Below are positions 16,580 through 25,865 of a DNA stretch of 64,000 nucleotides, piece after piece. Numbering within the stretch: position 1 is the first letter of the stretch; every line of letters starts with the position of its first letter. Below the pieces are notes generated by a model. It ran no database searches, was not told where the DNA came from, and was given only the letters and a program-made list of their open reading frames with translations. Source of the DNA: Lachnospiraceae bacterium (GTDB lineage: Bacteria; Bacillota; Clostridia; Lachnospirales; Lachnospiraceae); the NCBI GenBank assembly GCA_017624855.1, contig JAGAMF010000005.1:310001-374000 (forward strand), written 5' to 3'. Made by a program: the position numbers and the translations under genes.

Positions 16580-18079
16580 ATGAAGAAAAACATATGCAAA
16601 ATATTTTTAATCATGACCGCCATAGCATTCGGCTTAGCCGGATGCTCGGCGGAAGCCAAAGTTGAGAGACAGCTGGAACTGGGCGCAAGCAGCATGGAAG
16701 CAGGGGATTACGATGCTGCTATTGAAGCCTATGAAGAAGTAATTGCTTTGGACAAGTACGAAATCGAAGGTTATGAAGGCCTTGTGGCAGCCATGATAGC
16801 GGATGGAAGAAGCAGTGAAGAGATCGAAGGCGTTGTAGCAAGTGCCACAGATATTATTACCGAGTTAAAAGAATCTGAAGGTGGTTTGTCTGAGGAAGAT
16901 AAAGCGGCTGCGGAAAGACTTTATATTAACGCAGCAAATGCCGTAGCTGATGATAAAGATGCACAGGCTGCAATCCTTGAAAATGGTGCAGGTGTTCTGG
17001 AAGAGAGCAGTGCGATAAAAGAGGCCTATAAAGAAGCGGCTGACGAAAATACAGATGAAACTACCGAAGATGCGCAAGATTCCACGGATGCTACTGCAGG
17101 GGATAGTTCAAATGAAAATGCAGGGGATGTTCATTTGGTTGAGACGGATTTCGGTACGATTGCATATCTTGGCGATAATAAAGAGTATCCTGATATTTTA
17201 GAAGATTTAGAAATCTATTTCAATGGTCAAACATTCCAAATGTCTTTACCTAAAGATATGTGCGCAGAGTTTAAGTGGGATACCGAAATAAACACATTAA
17301 TGATTTTCAATAGTGATAAAAGTAAAGTTGCACACTTGCTTATTATTGATACAACATTAGATATTAAAGAAAAAAATGTTCTTACAAACACGGAAGAGAT
17401 GAACAATATATTAACCCAATTGGGATATGATACACTTACTAATGTTGAAGTTGTAGATATTGAAAATACAGAAGATACTATGAGTCAAAGAATCCCTGTA
17501 AATAATGAAAATTATGTAGGTGAATTTATGTATCTCCAAACATATGACGAAGGTACATTTGAATTCACAAATCAAAAAGACGAAACTATTACTTGTGTTA
17601 ATTGTATTCAATATATGTTCTTCTATGGCGACACAATGAAAGAAAGTGCTGATGAAATCTCTAGTTATATAATGGAAAGTTTCATAGTTATCAAAGAAGA
17701 AAATAGTCATATTTCTAATTTGAATACCGAACTAAATCAAAGTAATAAATTAAGTAATGATTTAGCGAAAAAATATGGTATTCCTGAAAATTTACAAATT
17801 CCAATGAATGCTGAAATTGTAGATGTAAATGGTATGTTTAACTTAAAAATAGAAAAAACATATAAAGAAGATGTTATTTTATTTTTAGACGAATTTAATG
17901 AAAAAACAAAAATTATTGATAAAAGAAATGATATCCTTGTATTTTCTACAAAAGAAGCAATTGACTATTTAGACATCAATATTAATTTTAGAGGATTATA
18001 TGAATTAAATGGTATAAGTTATAGTTTGAATTTATCACAAGATGAAACCTATTATTATATTTCTATAATTCAAAATTAA
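16580..18079 (+). CDS. Lipoprotein paralog 3 with distinct C-terminal domain
   Basis: 499 residues. Lipobox LAGC and the shared N-terminal block, then an acidic Thr/Asp linker (about 155-190) and a domain beginning ETDFGTIAYLGDN that is homologous to the C-terminal part of paralog 4 (ITDFGSYVCLG, LPKDMC against LPNDMC). The last ~130 residues are unique. From about 17200 to 18070 the DNA becomes clearly more A/T-rich, with many AAA/ATT/TTA codons, unlike the first 500 bp, so the 3' part may have been acquired separately and joined to the conserved leader. The N-terminal part is still in frame with the lipobox, so the product should be exported and anchored. Confidence 0.83.
   Translation: MKKNICKIFLIMTAIAFGLAGCSAEAKVERQLELGASSMEAGDYDAAIEAYEEVIALDKYEIEGYEGLVAAMIADGRSSEEIEGVVASATDIITELKESEGGLSEEDKAAAERLYINAANAVADDKDAQAAILENGAGVLEESSAIKEAYKEAADENTDETTEDAQDSTDATAGDSSNENAGDVHLVETDFGTIAYLGDNKEYPDILEDLEIYFNGQTFQMSLPKDMCAEFKWDTEINTLMIFNSDKSKVAHLLIIDTTLDIKEKNVLTNTEEMNNILTQLGYDTLTNVEVVDIENTEDTMSQRIPVNNENYVGEFMYLQTYDEGTFEFTNQKDETITCVNCIQYMFFYGDTMKESADEISSYIMESFIVIKEENSHISNLNTELNQSNKLSNDLAKKYGIPENLQIPMNAEIVDVNGMFNLKIEKTYKEDVILFLDEFNEKTKIIDKRNDILVFSTKEAIDYLDININFRGLYELNGISYSLNLSQDETYYYISIIQN
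16628..16785 (+). repeat. Conserved lipoprotein N-terminal block, copy 3
   Basis: 158 bp; the closest match to copy 4 (16628 versus 18262), including a shared MKKNICKI leader just upstream. Confidence 0.8.
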
Positions 18080-18213
18080 AAATTAAAAATAATCATTAAA
18101 AAGGAAAGATGAATATTAAGAAATTATATACTATTACTTAATTATCCGAAATGCGGGTTGATTTAACATTACGATCATAAAGGGTACATAGCAATCATTA
18201 AAGGGGATAAAAC

Positions 18214-19485
18214 ATGAAGAAAAACATATGCAAAATATTACTTATTGCAACCGCCATGGCATTCGGCTTAGCCGGATGCTCGGCGGAAGCCAAAGTCGAG
18301 AGACAGCTGGAACTGGGCGCAAGCAACATGGAAGCGGGGGATTACGATGCTGCTATTGAAGCCTATGAAGAAGTTATTTCGTTGGACAAGTACGAAATCG
18401 AAGGATACAAAGGCTTAGTAATTGCAATGGATGCAGATGAAAGAGGCAATGAGGAAATCATTCAGGTAGTAAAAGACGCAACCTCAGCAATTAGCGAAAT
18501 AAAAGAATCCGAAGAAGGCTTATCTGAGGAAGATGAGGCAGCAGCAAAGGACTTGTATGTTGTAGCGGTGGAAGCCGTAGACAGTAATACAGATGATCAG
18601 GTTACGGTTCTTGAAAATGCAGTAGAAGTGATTGGCGAAGACGGTATGTTGCCGGATGATTTTAAGGGAATGTTGGAAAACGCACTTGCGGATAATGTGC
18701 TGAATGGTATGGATACCACATTGGCATATGTGGAGATGTTAGAGAAACTTCTGCTCGGAGATGAGATGCCGCAGGTAGAGGAAGAATCTGAGGAGGCTTC
18801 TACGGAAGAGGTAAGCGAGAATGAAGACGGCGCCATTATTATTACTGATTTTGGCTCATATGTTTGTCTTGGACCTAATGCAGATTATCCGGATACTATG
18901 TCAGATTATGAGTTTGATATGAGCGGCATATTTTATCGAATTACATTACCAAATGATATGTGTGTTAATTTTTCCGGTATACCGGGAATGGTATTATCTG
19001 TTGGAAATGGTAATGGTAAAAGTATACAAATATACATGGACAGATCAACGAATGACACATTTTCCAATGGCTATTCTTTAGGTCAAGGTCAGTTTTATAT
19101 GGAGGAAATATTTGAACAACAGGAAACAGATGAGTTATGGTATGTTCTTGGTATTTCCGTGGGCAGTAGTGCAAATGAAAGTATGATTTACACAGAAAAA
19201 GCAGCTACATATGATAATCAAACGAAAGCTGAGGTATATGTGCAATATTATATTGATTACTGGGATTCGAGCAAATCAGGTTCTGATGAAATTTCAGAAT
19301 ATATCATGAAGAGTTTTAAACCTATTACAGCTGAAAATAGCGTTATTTTAAATAACGATAATAATGATAATAATGAAAATAATGCATCGGAACGGCAATC
19401 CTCAGGAATGGGAGTTCCTATTCCACTTGAAATTGATCCCACGCGACCGCTTGAGCCGGTAACCGGGTCTATTCCAAACTTATAA
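18214..19485 (+). CDS. Lipoprotein paralog 4 with distinct C-terminal domain
   Basis: 423 residues; lipobox LAGC, shared TPR-like block, acidic linker (EEESEEASTEEVSE), then a domain shared with paralog 3 (ITDFGSYVCLGPN, YRITLPNDMC). The C-terminus is low complexity with an Asn/Asp run and a Pro-rich end. GGGGAT precedes the ATG. It is separated from paralog 3 by 134 bp, longer than other gaps in the unit; that gap holds only a 10-codon open frame preceded by AAAGGAAAG, possibly the remnant of a fifth copy's start. Confidence 0.83.
   Translation: MKKNICKILLIATAMAFGLAGCSAEAKVERQLELGASNMEAGDYDAAIEAYEEVISLDKYEIEGYKGLVIAMDADERGNEEIIQVVKDATSAISEIKESEEGLSEEDEAAAKDLYVVAVEAVDSNTDDQVTVLENAVEVIGEDGMLPDDFKGMLENALADNVLNGMDTTLAYVEMLEKLLLGDEMPQVEEESEEASTEEVSENEDGAIIITDFGSYVCLGPNADYPDTMSDYEFDMSGIFYRITLPNDMCVNFSGIPGMVLSVGNGNGKSIQIYMDRSTNDTFSNGYSLGQGQFYMEEIFEQQETDELWYVLGISVGSSANESMIYTEKAATYDNQTKAEVYVQYYIDYWDSSKSGSDEISEYIMKSFKPITAENSVILNNDNNDNNENNASERQSSGMGVPIPLEIDPTRPLEPVTGSIPNL
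18262..18419 (+). repeat. Conserved lipoprotein N-terminal block, copy 4
   Basis: 158 bp colinear with the other three copies; differs by a few substitutions such as AACATG for AGCATG. Confidence 0.8.
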
Positions 19486-19524
19486 ATTGCTTACAGAGAT
19501 TAAACACACCACAAGGAGAACTCC

Positions 19525-21465
19525 ATGAAAATTACAAAATGCATGAGTTGCATGGAAGAACTGAATGAAGATAAAGAAATATGCCCCCATTGTGGGTTTT
19601 CCGAGGAAGAGACACCGTCTCTTCCTCATCAATTACCTTACCGTAGCGTGTTAAAAGGCAAGTATATGGTGGGTAAAGTCCTTGGCGAAGGCGGATTTGG
19701 CATTACATACATTGGCTGGGACTTAAACCTTGGCATCAAGGTGGCCATTAAAGAATTTTATCCGGAAGGTTTTGTTGGAAGAGACGGAACCCAGTCTCAT
19801 ACTGTTCGCAGCTATCAGGGCGACAGTACGGTTTTTTTTAACAAAGGCAAGGACAAGTTCCTTGAAGAAGCCAGAAGCCTGGGTAAATTCATGCAGTTAG
19901 ACGGTATTGTTTCGGTAAAAGACTTTTTTATGGAGAACAATACGGTCTATATTGTTATGGAGTTTTTAGAGGGGCAGTCCTTAAAATCATACGCCAAAGA
20001 AAAGGGCGGTAAAATCGAAGCGGAAGAGTTGCTTACGATTATGAAACCGGTGTTGGAATCCCTCATTGAAGTACATAAAAGCGGCCTGATTCACCGCGAT
20101 ATCAGCCCGGACAACATTATGATCTGTAAGGACGGCAAAATAAAACTGATTGACTTCGGTGCAGCCAGAGAGGCATCACCGGAGGGTGAGAAAACCCTGT
20201 CGGTTATGTTGAAGAAGGGATACTCTCCCGAGGAGCAGTACCGTACACACGGCGAACAGGGCACATGGACAGATGTCTATGCATTAAGTGCAACCATCTA
20301 TGCCATGATGACCGGATACAAGCCGGATGAACCCTTAGACCGTATGGAGCGGGAAACTTTGATGTCCTTAACGGATATGGGCATTAAGTTAAAAAAGCGC
20401 CAGGAAGATGTTATTTTAAAAGGTCTTGAAATTAAGGCTACGGACCGCGTGCAGACCGTTGAGGAATTGTATCGCGGACTGTATAAAGACGGCAAGGAAA
20501 ATGAATTTGCCATCAGAAGAAAAAAGAAAGTCGGTAAGTTGGTAGCGATTCTCGCAGGCGTGCTTGTGGTGTTATGCATAGCAGCCGGTGTTGTATACAT
20601 GTTGACTCCGCAGCGGTTAACAACCGTTATCTGGGTTGAAGCGCAGGTGGGACAGAATATATCCACGGCGGATATTATGGATGAACTGCCGAAAGATGCC
20701 AAGGATGTCGCTTTTTATATGAATGATGTCATGACCGGTAATCTTTCCATACAGGGCAAGCCTGAAAACGGCGATTGCTATGAACTGGAAGTGCATTATA
20801 AGCAAGGCATCAAAACCATGATTCAGCAGATGGAGATTACAGTAGTTGAGCCGGAAATTAAAGCGACAATAGAGACGATTACCTATGAAAAAGGGCATGC
20901 TGCGGACATAGATACTTCATGGTTTGTGGCCGAGCATGCAGATTATCTGAAACTTAACATTGTCAATGAAACAAACCATAATGTTGCCCAAGCGCAGAAG
21001 ATACAGGGATTTCTGTTAAATGGCGAAAATGTGGTGGGTAGCGCAACTTTTATTGTGGACTACTATGATTTGGATGCAGAAGAAGAGCAGCTTTTGGCGT
21101 TAATCGGACAGGAGAATACCAACCAAATCAGCATGAATGATGATTTGGAGAAATGTGCTGACACATTAATAGACAACGCCATGGACTATGACATAAAAGA
21201 GGATTGGGGAACCATTTTGGAAGGCAGCATAGAAAAGGTGACAGAAGATTATCCTGAGGTTGCTTATAAAGGTGCTTTTATGTATCCGGTGTATGCGGAG
21301 GATGGCAAAATCGCTTATACTGCGGAGGCTTTTTATGAGTTATTGATGCAGACGGAATCTGTGTCAGAAGGCTTGATGACCGCCACAGACATTGGTTTAG
21401 AAGCCAGAACCGTGTATACGGAAGATGAGGGAGCGGCAATTTACTGGTGCCTGTTCTATCGATAG
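19525..21465 (+). CDS. Zinc-ribbon Ser/Thr protein kinase with extracellular domain (kinase 1)
   Basis: 646 residues. Zinc ribbon C6-C9-C20-C23, then a Hanks-type kinase domain (about 48-325): Gly-loop GEGGFG (54-59), VAIK lysine K76, catalytic loop H190-RD-ISPDN197 and DFG at 210-212. The loop reads DISPDN instead of the usual DxKPxN, so the lysine that contacts the gamma-phosphate is replaced by Ser; the same change is present in all three island kinases. A transmembrane helix lies at about 338-360, followed by a ~285-residue domain outside the cell. It is a receptor kinase by topology. It follows the lipoproteins by 40 bp and precedes the sigma-factor gene by 22 bp, a tight arrangement that hints at direct signalling from kinase to sigma. 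Confidence 0.93.
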   Translation: MKITKCMSCMEELNEDKEICPHCGFSEEETPSLPHQLPYRSVLKGKYMVGKVLGEGGFGITYIGWDLNLGIKVAIKEFYPEGFVGRDGTQSHTVRSYQGDSTVFFNKGKDKFLEEARSLGKFMQLDGIVSVKDFFMENNTVYIVMEFLEGQSLKSYAKEKGGKIEAEELLTIMKPVLESLIEVHKSGLIHRDISPDNIMICKDGKIKLIDFGAAREASPEGEKTLSVMLKKGYSPEEQYRTHGEQGTWTDVYALSATIYAMMTGYKPDEPLDRMERETLMSLTDMGIKLKKRQEDVILKGLEIKATDRVQTVEELYRGLYKDGKENEFAIRRKKKVGKLVAILAGVLVVLCIAAGVVYMLTPQRLTTVIWVEAQVGQNISTADIMDELPKDAKDVAFYMNDVMTGNLSIQGKPENGDCYELEVHYKQGIKTMIQQMEITVVEPEIKATIETITYEKGHAADIDTSWFVAEHADYLKLNIVNETNHNVAQAQKIQGFLLNGENVVGSATFIVDYYDLDAEEEQLLALIGQENTNQISMNDDLEKCADTLIDNAMDYDIKEDWGTILEGSIEKVTEDYPEVAYKGAFMYPVYAEDGKIAYTAEAFYELLMQTESVSEGLMTATDIGLEARTVYTEDEGAAIYWCLFYR

Positions 21466-21487
21466 GGAATGCAAAGGAGGATTGCAA

Positions 21488-23257
21488 ATGGTAGCAAGTA
21501 TTTATGAAAAGAAAGATACTTTATTGTTTGACGAAGTGCAGAAATTAATCAACGGTAACTTTGAAAGCTATGAGCAGGTATACGAGTTATCCAAGAATTA
21601 TATTTATAAAATCATCAATGATGTTGTACAGAATCATCACACAACAGAAGACTTGATGCAGGAGACTTATTTACAGGTATATCGTAAAATAAATACCTTA
21701 AAAGAAGCCAGAGCATTCTATGTGTGGGCCGGCAGAATTGCGACGAACATGTCTTTGAGACATATTCAGAAGTATCGTAAAGAAATACCTTACGCGCAGG
21801 TAGTGGATGATGCTGAGGAAGATTCCGGAACGATTTTTGATAAGGTTGAGGATGATCGTGAAGAGTTCATTCCCGAAACGGTTTTAACCAATACGGAGCA
21901 GCAGAAAATCATTGCCGGAATTCTTGAGAGTTTGTCGCCGGAGCAGAAATTGTGCGTACAGTATTACTATTACGAAGAAATGTCGGTAAATGATATTGCA
22001 GAGCTTATGCAGTGTTCTACCGGTACGGTAAAAAGCCGTTTGAACTATGCAAGAAAGTCCTTGAAAGATGCCATTAGCACCTTTGAAGTTAAAAATGATA
22101 CCAAGCTTTACGGTCTGGCTACTTTGCCCGTATTCTTCATGGTATTCAAGAAATTGGCAGATGCCATTGTGTTCTCGGGAGTTGCGGCTGTTGGCGTTGG
22201 TTCTGCGGCAGTTGCAGGCGGTATGGCTATGCATAATGCAGCAGTTGGCAGCGGTGCAGTAGCCGGTGGCGGTGCAGCTACAGCCGGTGGCGGAAGTGCC
22301 TTTGCGGCAAGCAGTGCGGCAACGGGCGGAAGTGCCATGGTCGGTGGCGGTACAGTGGCCGGAGGCACAGCAGCACTTGGCAGTTCGGTTGCAACAACAG
22401 CGGGCAGCGGATTCCTGGCAACCGTGGTGGGCAAAGTTGCGGTGGTAGCAACTGCGGTTTGCGTAACTACCGGAACGGCTGTGGCATCTACGGAAGCAGC
22501 GAAAGTTACCATGGAAAGAGAGCAGGGGCATGTTATTACATACGAAGAGGCGGCCGAAGAGATTTTAGCCATGGATGGTAGCATGAGTGATATTTTAGGA
22601 AATGAAATGCCCGGATATGTTGTGTCAGGTTCGGATTCTTCTACTGCTAATATTACGGCAGTAATGGGAGAACAGATGCCGGTAACGGAAGCACAGTTAA
22701 AAGCTATGGATGCGGATTATCTGGCAGCAGTAAATGATTTGGCAGGAGCAATGATAGAATTGGAAGAAGCGTTGGATTATGCGTTAACGGATGAGCAGGA
22801 TGTTTATGTGGACAGTATTTTTATGCCGTACTTTTCGCTACTTGAAGCCGCTGTTGCACAAGGTACCAATACACAGATTCCCGGTGACGGAGCGCAGGAA
22901 GTGTTCGAAACGGTGTATATGCCCAGATATGCTGATTCATACAATGATTTGGCGGATATAGTAAGAGATACTGCTGCAATTTATTCAAAGGATGAAGTAA
23001 AACAGGCATTTGCCAAGTACAGCGCTGATGATTTACAAGCAATGTGCGAAAGTGGATATAGTGTAATTTCATTGGTTATACAAGACTTGTCTGACGGTAC
23101 ATTGCAGGAAGTGGAAGCCGTTAATGTAGACTTAAGTCTTTGGATGCAAGAGCAACAGGTAATCGTCAACGACATGTATGCAGATCCCGTATTTGCCGAA
23201 TACTTCAAACAGGCGGAAGAAGAAATGTCCTCCATGATGGAAGAGGCGGGGTATTAA
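21488..23257 (+). CDS. ECF-like sigma factor fused to a long hydrophobic/extracytoplasmic C-terminal region
   Basis: 589 residues; ATG 21488 follows AAAGGAGG at 7 nt, whereas the frame from 21425 lies within the kinase gene. Sigma region 2 is at about 20-90 (TTEDLMQETYLQVYRKI, core binding and -10 recognition) and region 4 at about 147-200 (EEMSVNDIAELMQCSTGTVKSRL, -35 HTH). Residues about 211-335 are Ala/Gly-rich and hydrophobic, with likely membrane helices at each end (LPVFFMVFKKLADAIVFSGV; ATVVGKVAVVATAVCV). The last ~250 residues are acidic and helical, probably outside the membrane. Ordinary ECF factors have about 170-200 residues, so this one is tethered; release, perhaps by proteolysis or phosphorylation, would be needed for it to act freely. 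It is the best candidate to read the five island promoters. Confidence 0.85.
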   Translation: MVASIYEKKDTLLFDEVQKLINGNFESYEQVYELSKNYIYKIINDVVQNHHTTEDLMQETYLQVYRKINTLKEARAFYVWAGRIATNMSLRHIQKYRKEIPYAQVVDDAEEDSGTIFDKVEDDREEFIPETVLTNTEQQKIIAGILESLSPEQKLCVQYYYYEEMSVNDIAELMQCSTGTVKSRLNYARKSLKDAISTFEVKNDTKLYGLATLPVFFMVFKKLADAIVFSGVAAVGVGSAAVAGGMAMHNAAVGSGAVAGGGAATAGGGSAFAASSAATGGSAMVGGGTVAGGTAALGSSVATTAGSGFLATVVGKVAVVATAVCVTTGTAVASTEAAKVTMEREQGHVITYEEAAEEILAMDGSMSDILGNEMPGYVVSGSDSSTANITAVMGEQMPVTEAQLKAMDADYLAAVNDLAGAMIELEEALDYALTDEQDVYVDSIFMPYFSLLEAAVAQGTNTQIPGDGAQEVFETVYMPRYADSYNDLADIVRDTAAIYSKDEVKQAFAKYSADDLQAMCESGYSVISLVIQDLSDGTLQEVEAVNVDLSLWMQEQQVIVNDMYADPVFAEYFKQAEEEMSSMMEEAGY

Positions 23258-23282
23258 AAATCTTTTATAAGGACAACAATTG

Positions 23283-24857
23283 ATGAACATCAACAACTTA
23301 TGTGTGAACTGCATGAAAGAAAAACACCGGGCTGAAATGGTATGTCCTTTCTGCGGATTTTATGAGAAGACAGACCCCCAGGAGACGGAATATTTAAATT
23401 ATTGGACCGTCCTTGGGGGAAAATATCTGGTAGGAAAGGCCTTGGGGCAAGGCGGATTTGGCATTACCTATGTGGGGTATGACATGAACCTTGAAATGAA
23501 GGTGGCTATTAAGGAATATTACCCTTACGACTACGCGTATCGAGATCACCGTAAAAGCAATAAGGTGTACCCCTTGAATATTCATTGCAAGGACTTTTTT
23601 AAGCAGGAGAAGCAGAATTTTATTGAAGAGGCAAGAATCCTTGCCATGTGTAATGAATTACCCGGTATTGTAAAAGTTCGGGACTATTTCCAGGAGAATG
23701 AAACCTGCTATATCGTCATGGAATTCTTAGAGGGAGTAACCCTTGTGGACTATGTAAAAGAACATGGCGGTAGAGTGCCTGCCGATCAGGTATTTCGTTT
23801 GATGGAACCGGTTATTCGTTCCATGATACAGATTCATAAGCATGGCGCGATTCACAAGGATATCAGTCCCGACAATATTATGTTTGGCAAGAATAAAAAA
23901 GTGAAGCTGATAGATTTCGGTGCCGCTCAGAGAGATTTTAAAAATGGACAGAATAACGATATCTACAAAGAGAGCTTTTCGCCGCCGGAACAGAGAGACG
24001 GCACATGGCGAGTAGATACATATTCCGATATATACGCATTCTGTGCCACCATGTATTATTGCATGACGGGCAGCGTGCCGCAGGATTCTCTGGAACGCCA
24101 AGAATACGATTGTCTTAGAAAGCCTTCGGAATTGGGCATTGAGATTTCCTCGGTGCAGGAGGCGGCATTGATGAAGGGGCTTGAATTGAAGCCGGATGAT
24201 CGTATCGGTGACGCAGAAGATTTGTATTTCTTTTTATATATGTATGGGCAGAACAACGGTAATGCAGATGCAATGAAGCAGGCAATCGCAGACAAGAAAA
24301 CCGCAGAGCTGACCCGTAAAATAAAAGCGAACAAGGATAAAATTAATTATAAAAAATGGATAATTGCGGCCGTGATTGTTTTATGCGTAGGTGTTTTTGC
24401 GCATTTTATATTGCAAAATCTCGGACAACTTAAGGGAGAGGGAACAGACCTCTCGGCTTATGCAGAAATGACCGAGGCGCAGCAAAGCAAGTTGGAAGAA
24501 GACTTTTACAATGCGGCGGTAAAAGAGCATAAGTCATACGGCACATTGAAAAAGGATGCCACATTGCAGGCCGATGCCGAAGCAGTCGCTGAAATACTGG
24601 AAGAAAAGGGCGGCTTGAATACGGATTGGAACAGCTTGTACGGTGAGGCGACCGAAACGGTATATGAAAGCCGTTTGGGTGACCGGTTTTACTGGATGAT
24701 TATTCCCATTACCGAAGAAACGGATGAGAAGGATGTACTGAAACAGGGCTTGGCAAACGAAGGAAACCGTGTCATGTTTCAACAATGTAATCACATGGGC
24801 GTATCTGTTTTTTATCATGAAAGCGGTCTGTTGTTTTATGTGGTTTTAATGAAATAA
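23283..24857 (+). CDS. Zinc-ribbon Ser/Thr protein kinase with extracellular domain (kinase 2)
   Basis: 524 residues. ATG 23283 is used rather than TTG 23280; AAGGA lies 9 nt upstream. Ribbon cysteines C7, C10, C21, C24. Kinase domain about 48-325: GQGGFG, VAIK K77, catalytic loop H191-K192-D193-ISPDN, DFG at 211. The HRD arginine is Lys here, so activation by contact with a phosphorylated activation loop may be weak or unnecessary. Transmembrane helix about 358-378, then an extracellular domain of about 145 residues. It ends the large unit; the next promoter motif starts 13 bp beyond its stop. Confidence 0.92.
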   Translation: MNINNLCVNCMKEKHRAEMVCPFCGFYEKTDPQETEYLNYWTVLGGKYLVGKALGQGGFGITYVGYDMNLEMKVAIKEYYPYDYAYRDHRKSNKVYPLNIHCKDFFKQEKQNFIEEARILAMCNELPGIVKVRDYFQENETCYIVMEFLEGVTLVDYVKEHGGRVPADQVFRLMEPVIRSMIQIHKHGAIHKDISPDNIMFGKNKKVKLIDFGAAQRDFKNGQNNDIYKESFSPPEQRDGTWRVDTYSDIYAFCATMYYCMTGSVPQDSLERQEYDCLRKPSELGIEISSVQEAALMKGLELKPDDRIGDAEDLYFFLYMYGQNNGNADAMKQAIADKKTAELTRKIKANKDKINYKKWIIAAVIVLCVGVFAHFILQNLGQLKGEGTDLSAYAEMTEAQQSKLEEDFYNAAVKEHKSYGTLKKDATLQADAEAVAEILEEKGGLNTDWNSLYGEATETVYESRLGDRFYWMIIPITEETDEKDVLKQGLANEGNRVMFQQCNHMGVSVFYHESGLLFYVVLMK

Positions 24858-24870
24858 TTTTATCAAAAAT

Positions 24871-24900
24871 AAAACGAAAACGGCAGTTGGTGTATCTATC
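24871..24900 (+). promoter_or_regulatory. Island promoter motif, site 4 (alternative sigma)
   Basis: AAAACGAA at 24871-24878 (the most divergent -35 half), 13-bp spacer, GTATCTATC at 24892-24900; 24-bp offset. It precedes the GTG of a 48-codon ORF by 31 bp. Confidence 0.72.
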
Positions 24901-24931
24901 TATTGTAAGAGCAATAGAAAGGAGGCACGAA

Positions 24932-25078
24932 GTGAAAAAAGAGAAAGAAAGGATACACGGAAGTCCCCAAAACAATCTATGGAGGTTGTTTCGCATCAGT
25001 GTGGAAAAGGTAAAAATACCGGAGGAGACAGAGAGTAAAAATTTGAAATTCATCCGTGGTATAATGAGGAGGAAGTAA
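24932..25078 (+). CDS. Small basic protein, 48 codons
   Basis: GTG 24932 is preceded by AGAAAGGAGG at 7 nt, one of the best ribosome sites in the window. The predicted peptide is strongly basic (MKKEKERIHG at the start, IMRRK at the end) with no hydrophobic helix. The stop lies one base before the ATG of the next PP2C gene, implying coupling. It has no known family; it could be a real regulatory peptide or a leader that sets translation of the phosphatase. Support is limited to the start signals and position. Confidence 0.55.
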   Translation: MKKEKERIHGSPQNNLWRLFRISVEKVKIPEETESKNLKFIRGIMRRK

Positions 25079-25079
25079 G

Positions 25080-25853
25080 ATGAAAGAAAAAGCGAAAAAG
25101 GGTATTATTTCCATCTCAAAGGTACAGCACATTGGGCGGAGAGAAGAACAGCAGGACAATTTTGGTGTATTCCATAAAAAAAACAGTCAAAGTGGGAAGA
25201 TGGAAATGTTGGCTGTTGTGGCGGACGGTATGGGCGGTCTTGCCAACGGCAGTGAAGTAAGCGGCGTGGTAGTGGAAGCGGCCAAATACTATTTTATGAA
25301 TACGGAGTTTGAAGAAGAGAAGTCAGCCGGAATGACGAAAATGGTGCAATCCATAAATAAGGATGTGTTGCGCTTCTTACGGCAGTCAACCGGAGGTGAA
25401 TTAAGCGGCTCCACCATGGTGGCAGCTTATGTGTGCGGCAGAAAGCTTCATTTCGTATCGGTGGGTGACAGCAGAATCTATCTGTTTCGCAACGATATGT
25501 TGTTACAGTTGAATCGAGAGCATGTGCATTTGCGTGAGCTTTATCGGGTGCGGGACATAGATGAATTGTCTTACGAGGATATTATGAGCAATCGTGAAAA
25601 ATTTGCACTGACAAGTTATATGGGCATCGGTGAATTGGATGAGATTGATTACAATATCCAGCCCATCAGCTTAAAGACAGGGGATAAACTTCTTCTGTTG
25701 TCCGACGGAGTGTTCGGTACTTTATCCGAGCGTGAGATGACAGAAATTTGTAAGTTGGATGTTGGCATTGTAGAGAGTTTGAAGGACAGTGTTTTGTTAA
25801 AAAACAAGCCGACGCAGGACAATCTGACGGCGGTTTTGGTTGAATTTTGGTAA
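25080..25853 (+). CDS. Soluble PP2C-family Ser/Thr phosphatase (third copy)
   Basis: 257 residues; GAGGAGG precedes ATG 25080. Motifs: GRREEQQDNF (D26), VVADGMGG (D49), GDSRIYLFRND, SDGVFGTL and QDNLTAV. Over most of its length it resembles the membrane-anchored PP2C at 6573 (LTSYMGIGELDEIDY against LTSYMGMGNLKYVDR) but lacks the anchor. Active-site metal ligands are intact. It precedes the kinase-FHA gene by 12 bp, forming a phosphatase-kinase pair. Confidence 0.93.
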   Translation: MKEKAKKGIISISKVQHIGRREEQQDNFGVFHKKNSQSGKMEMLAVVADGMGGLANGSEVSGVVVEAAKYYFMNTEFEEEKSAGMTKMVQSINKDVLRFLRQSTGGELSGSTMVAAYVCGRKLHFVSVGDSRIYLFRNDMLLQLNREHVHLRELYRVRDIDELSYEDIMSNREKFALTSYMGIGELDEIDYNIQPISLKTGDKLLLLSDGVFGTLSEREMTEICKLDVGIVESLKDSVLLKNKPTQDNLTAVLVEFW

Positions 25854-25865
25854 AGGGAATTGCGT

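Noticed and set aside
21884..22531. 215-codon Cys/His-rich frame on the minus strand
   Set aside because: It is the shadow of the Ala/Gly codons of the sigma extension, lacks a ribosome site and overlaps the whole sense gene.
22108..22584. 158-codon Ala/Pro-rich frame on the minus strand
   Set aside because: Composition mirrors GCN/GGN codons on the other strand; no start signals.
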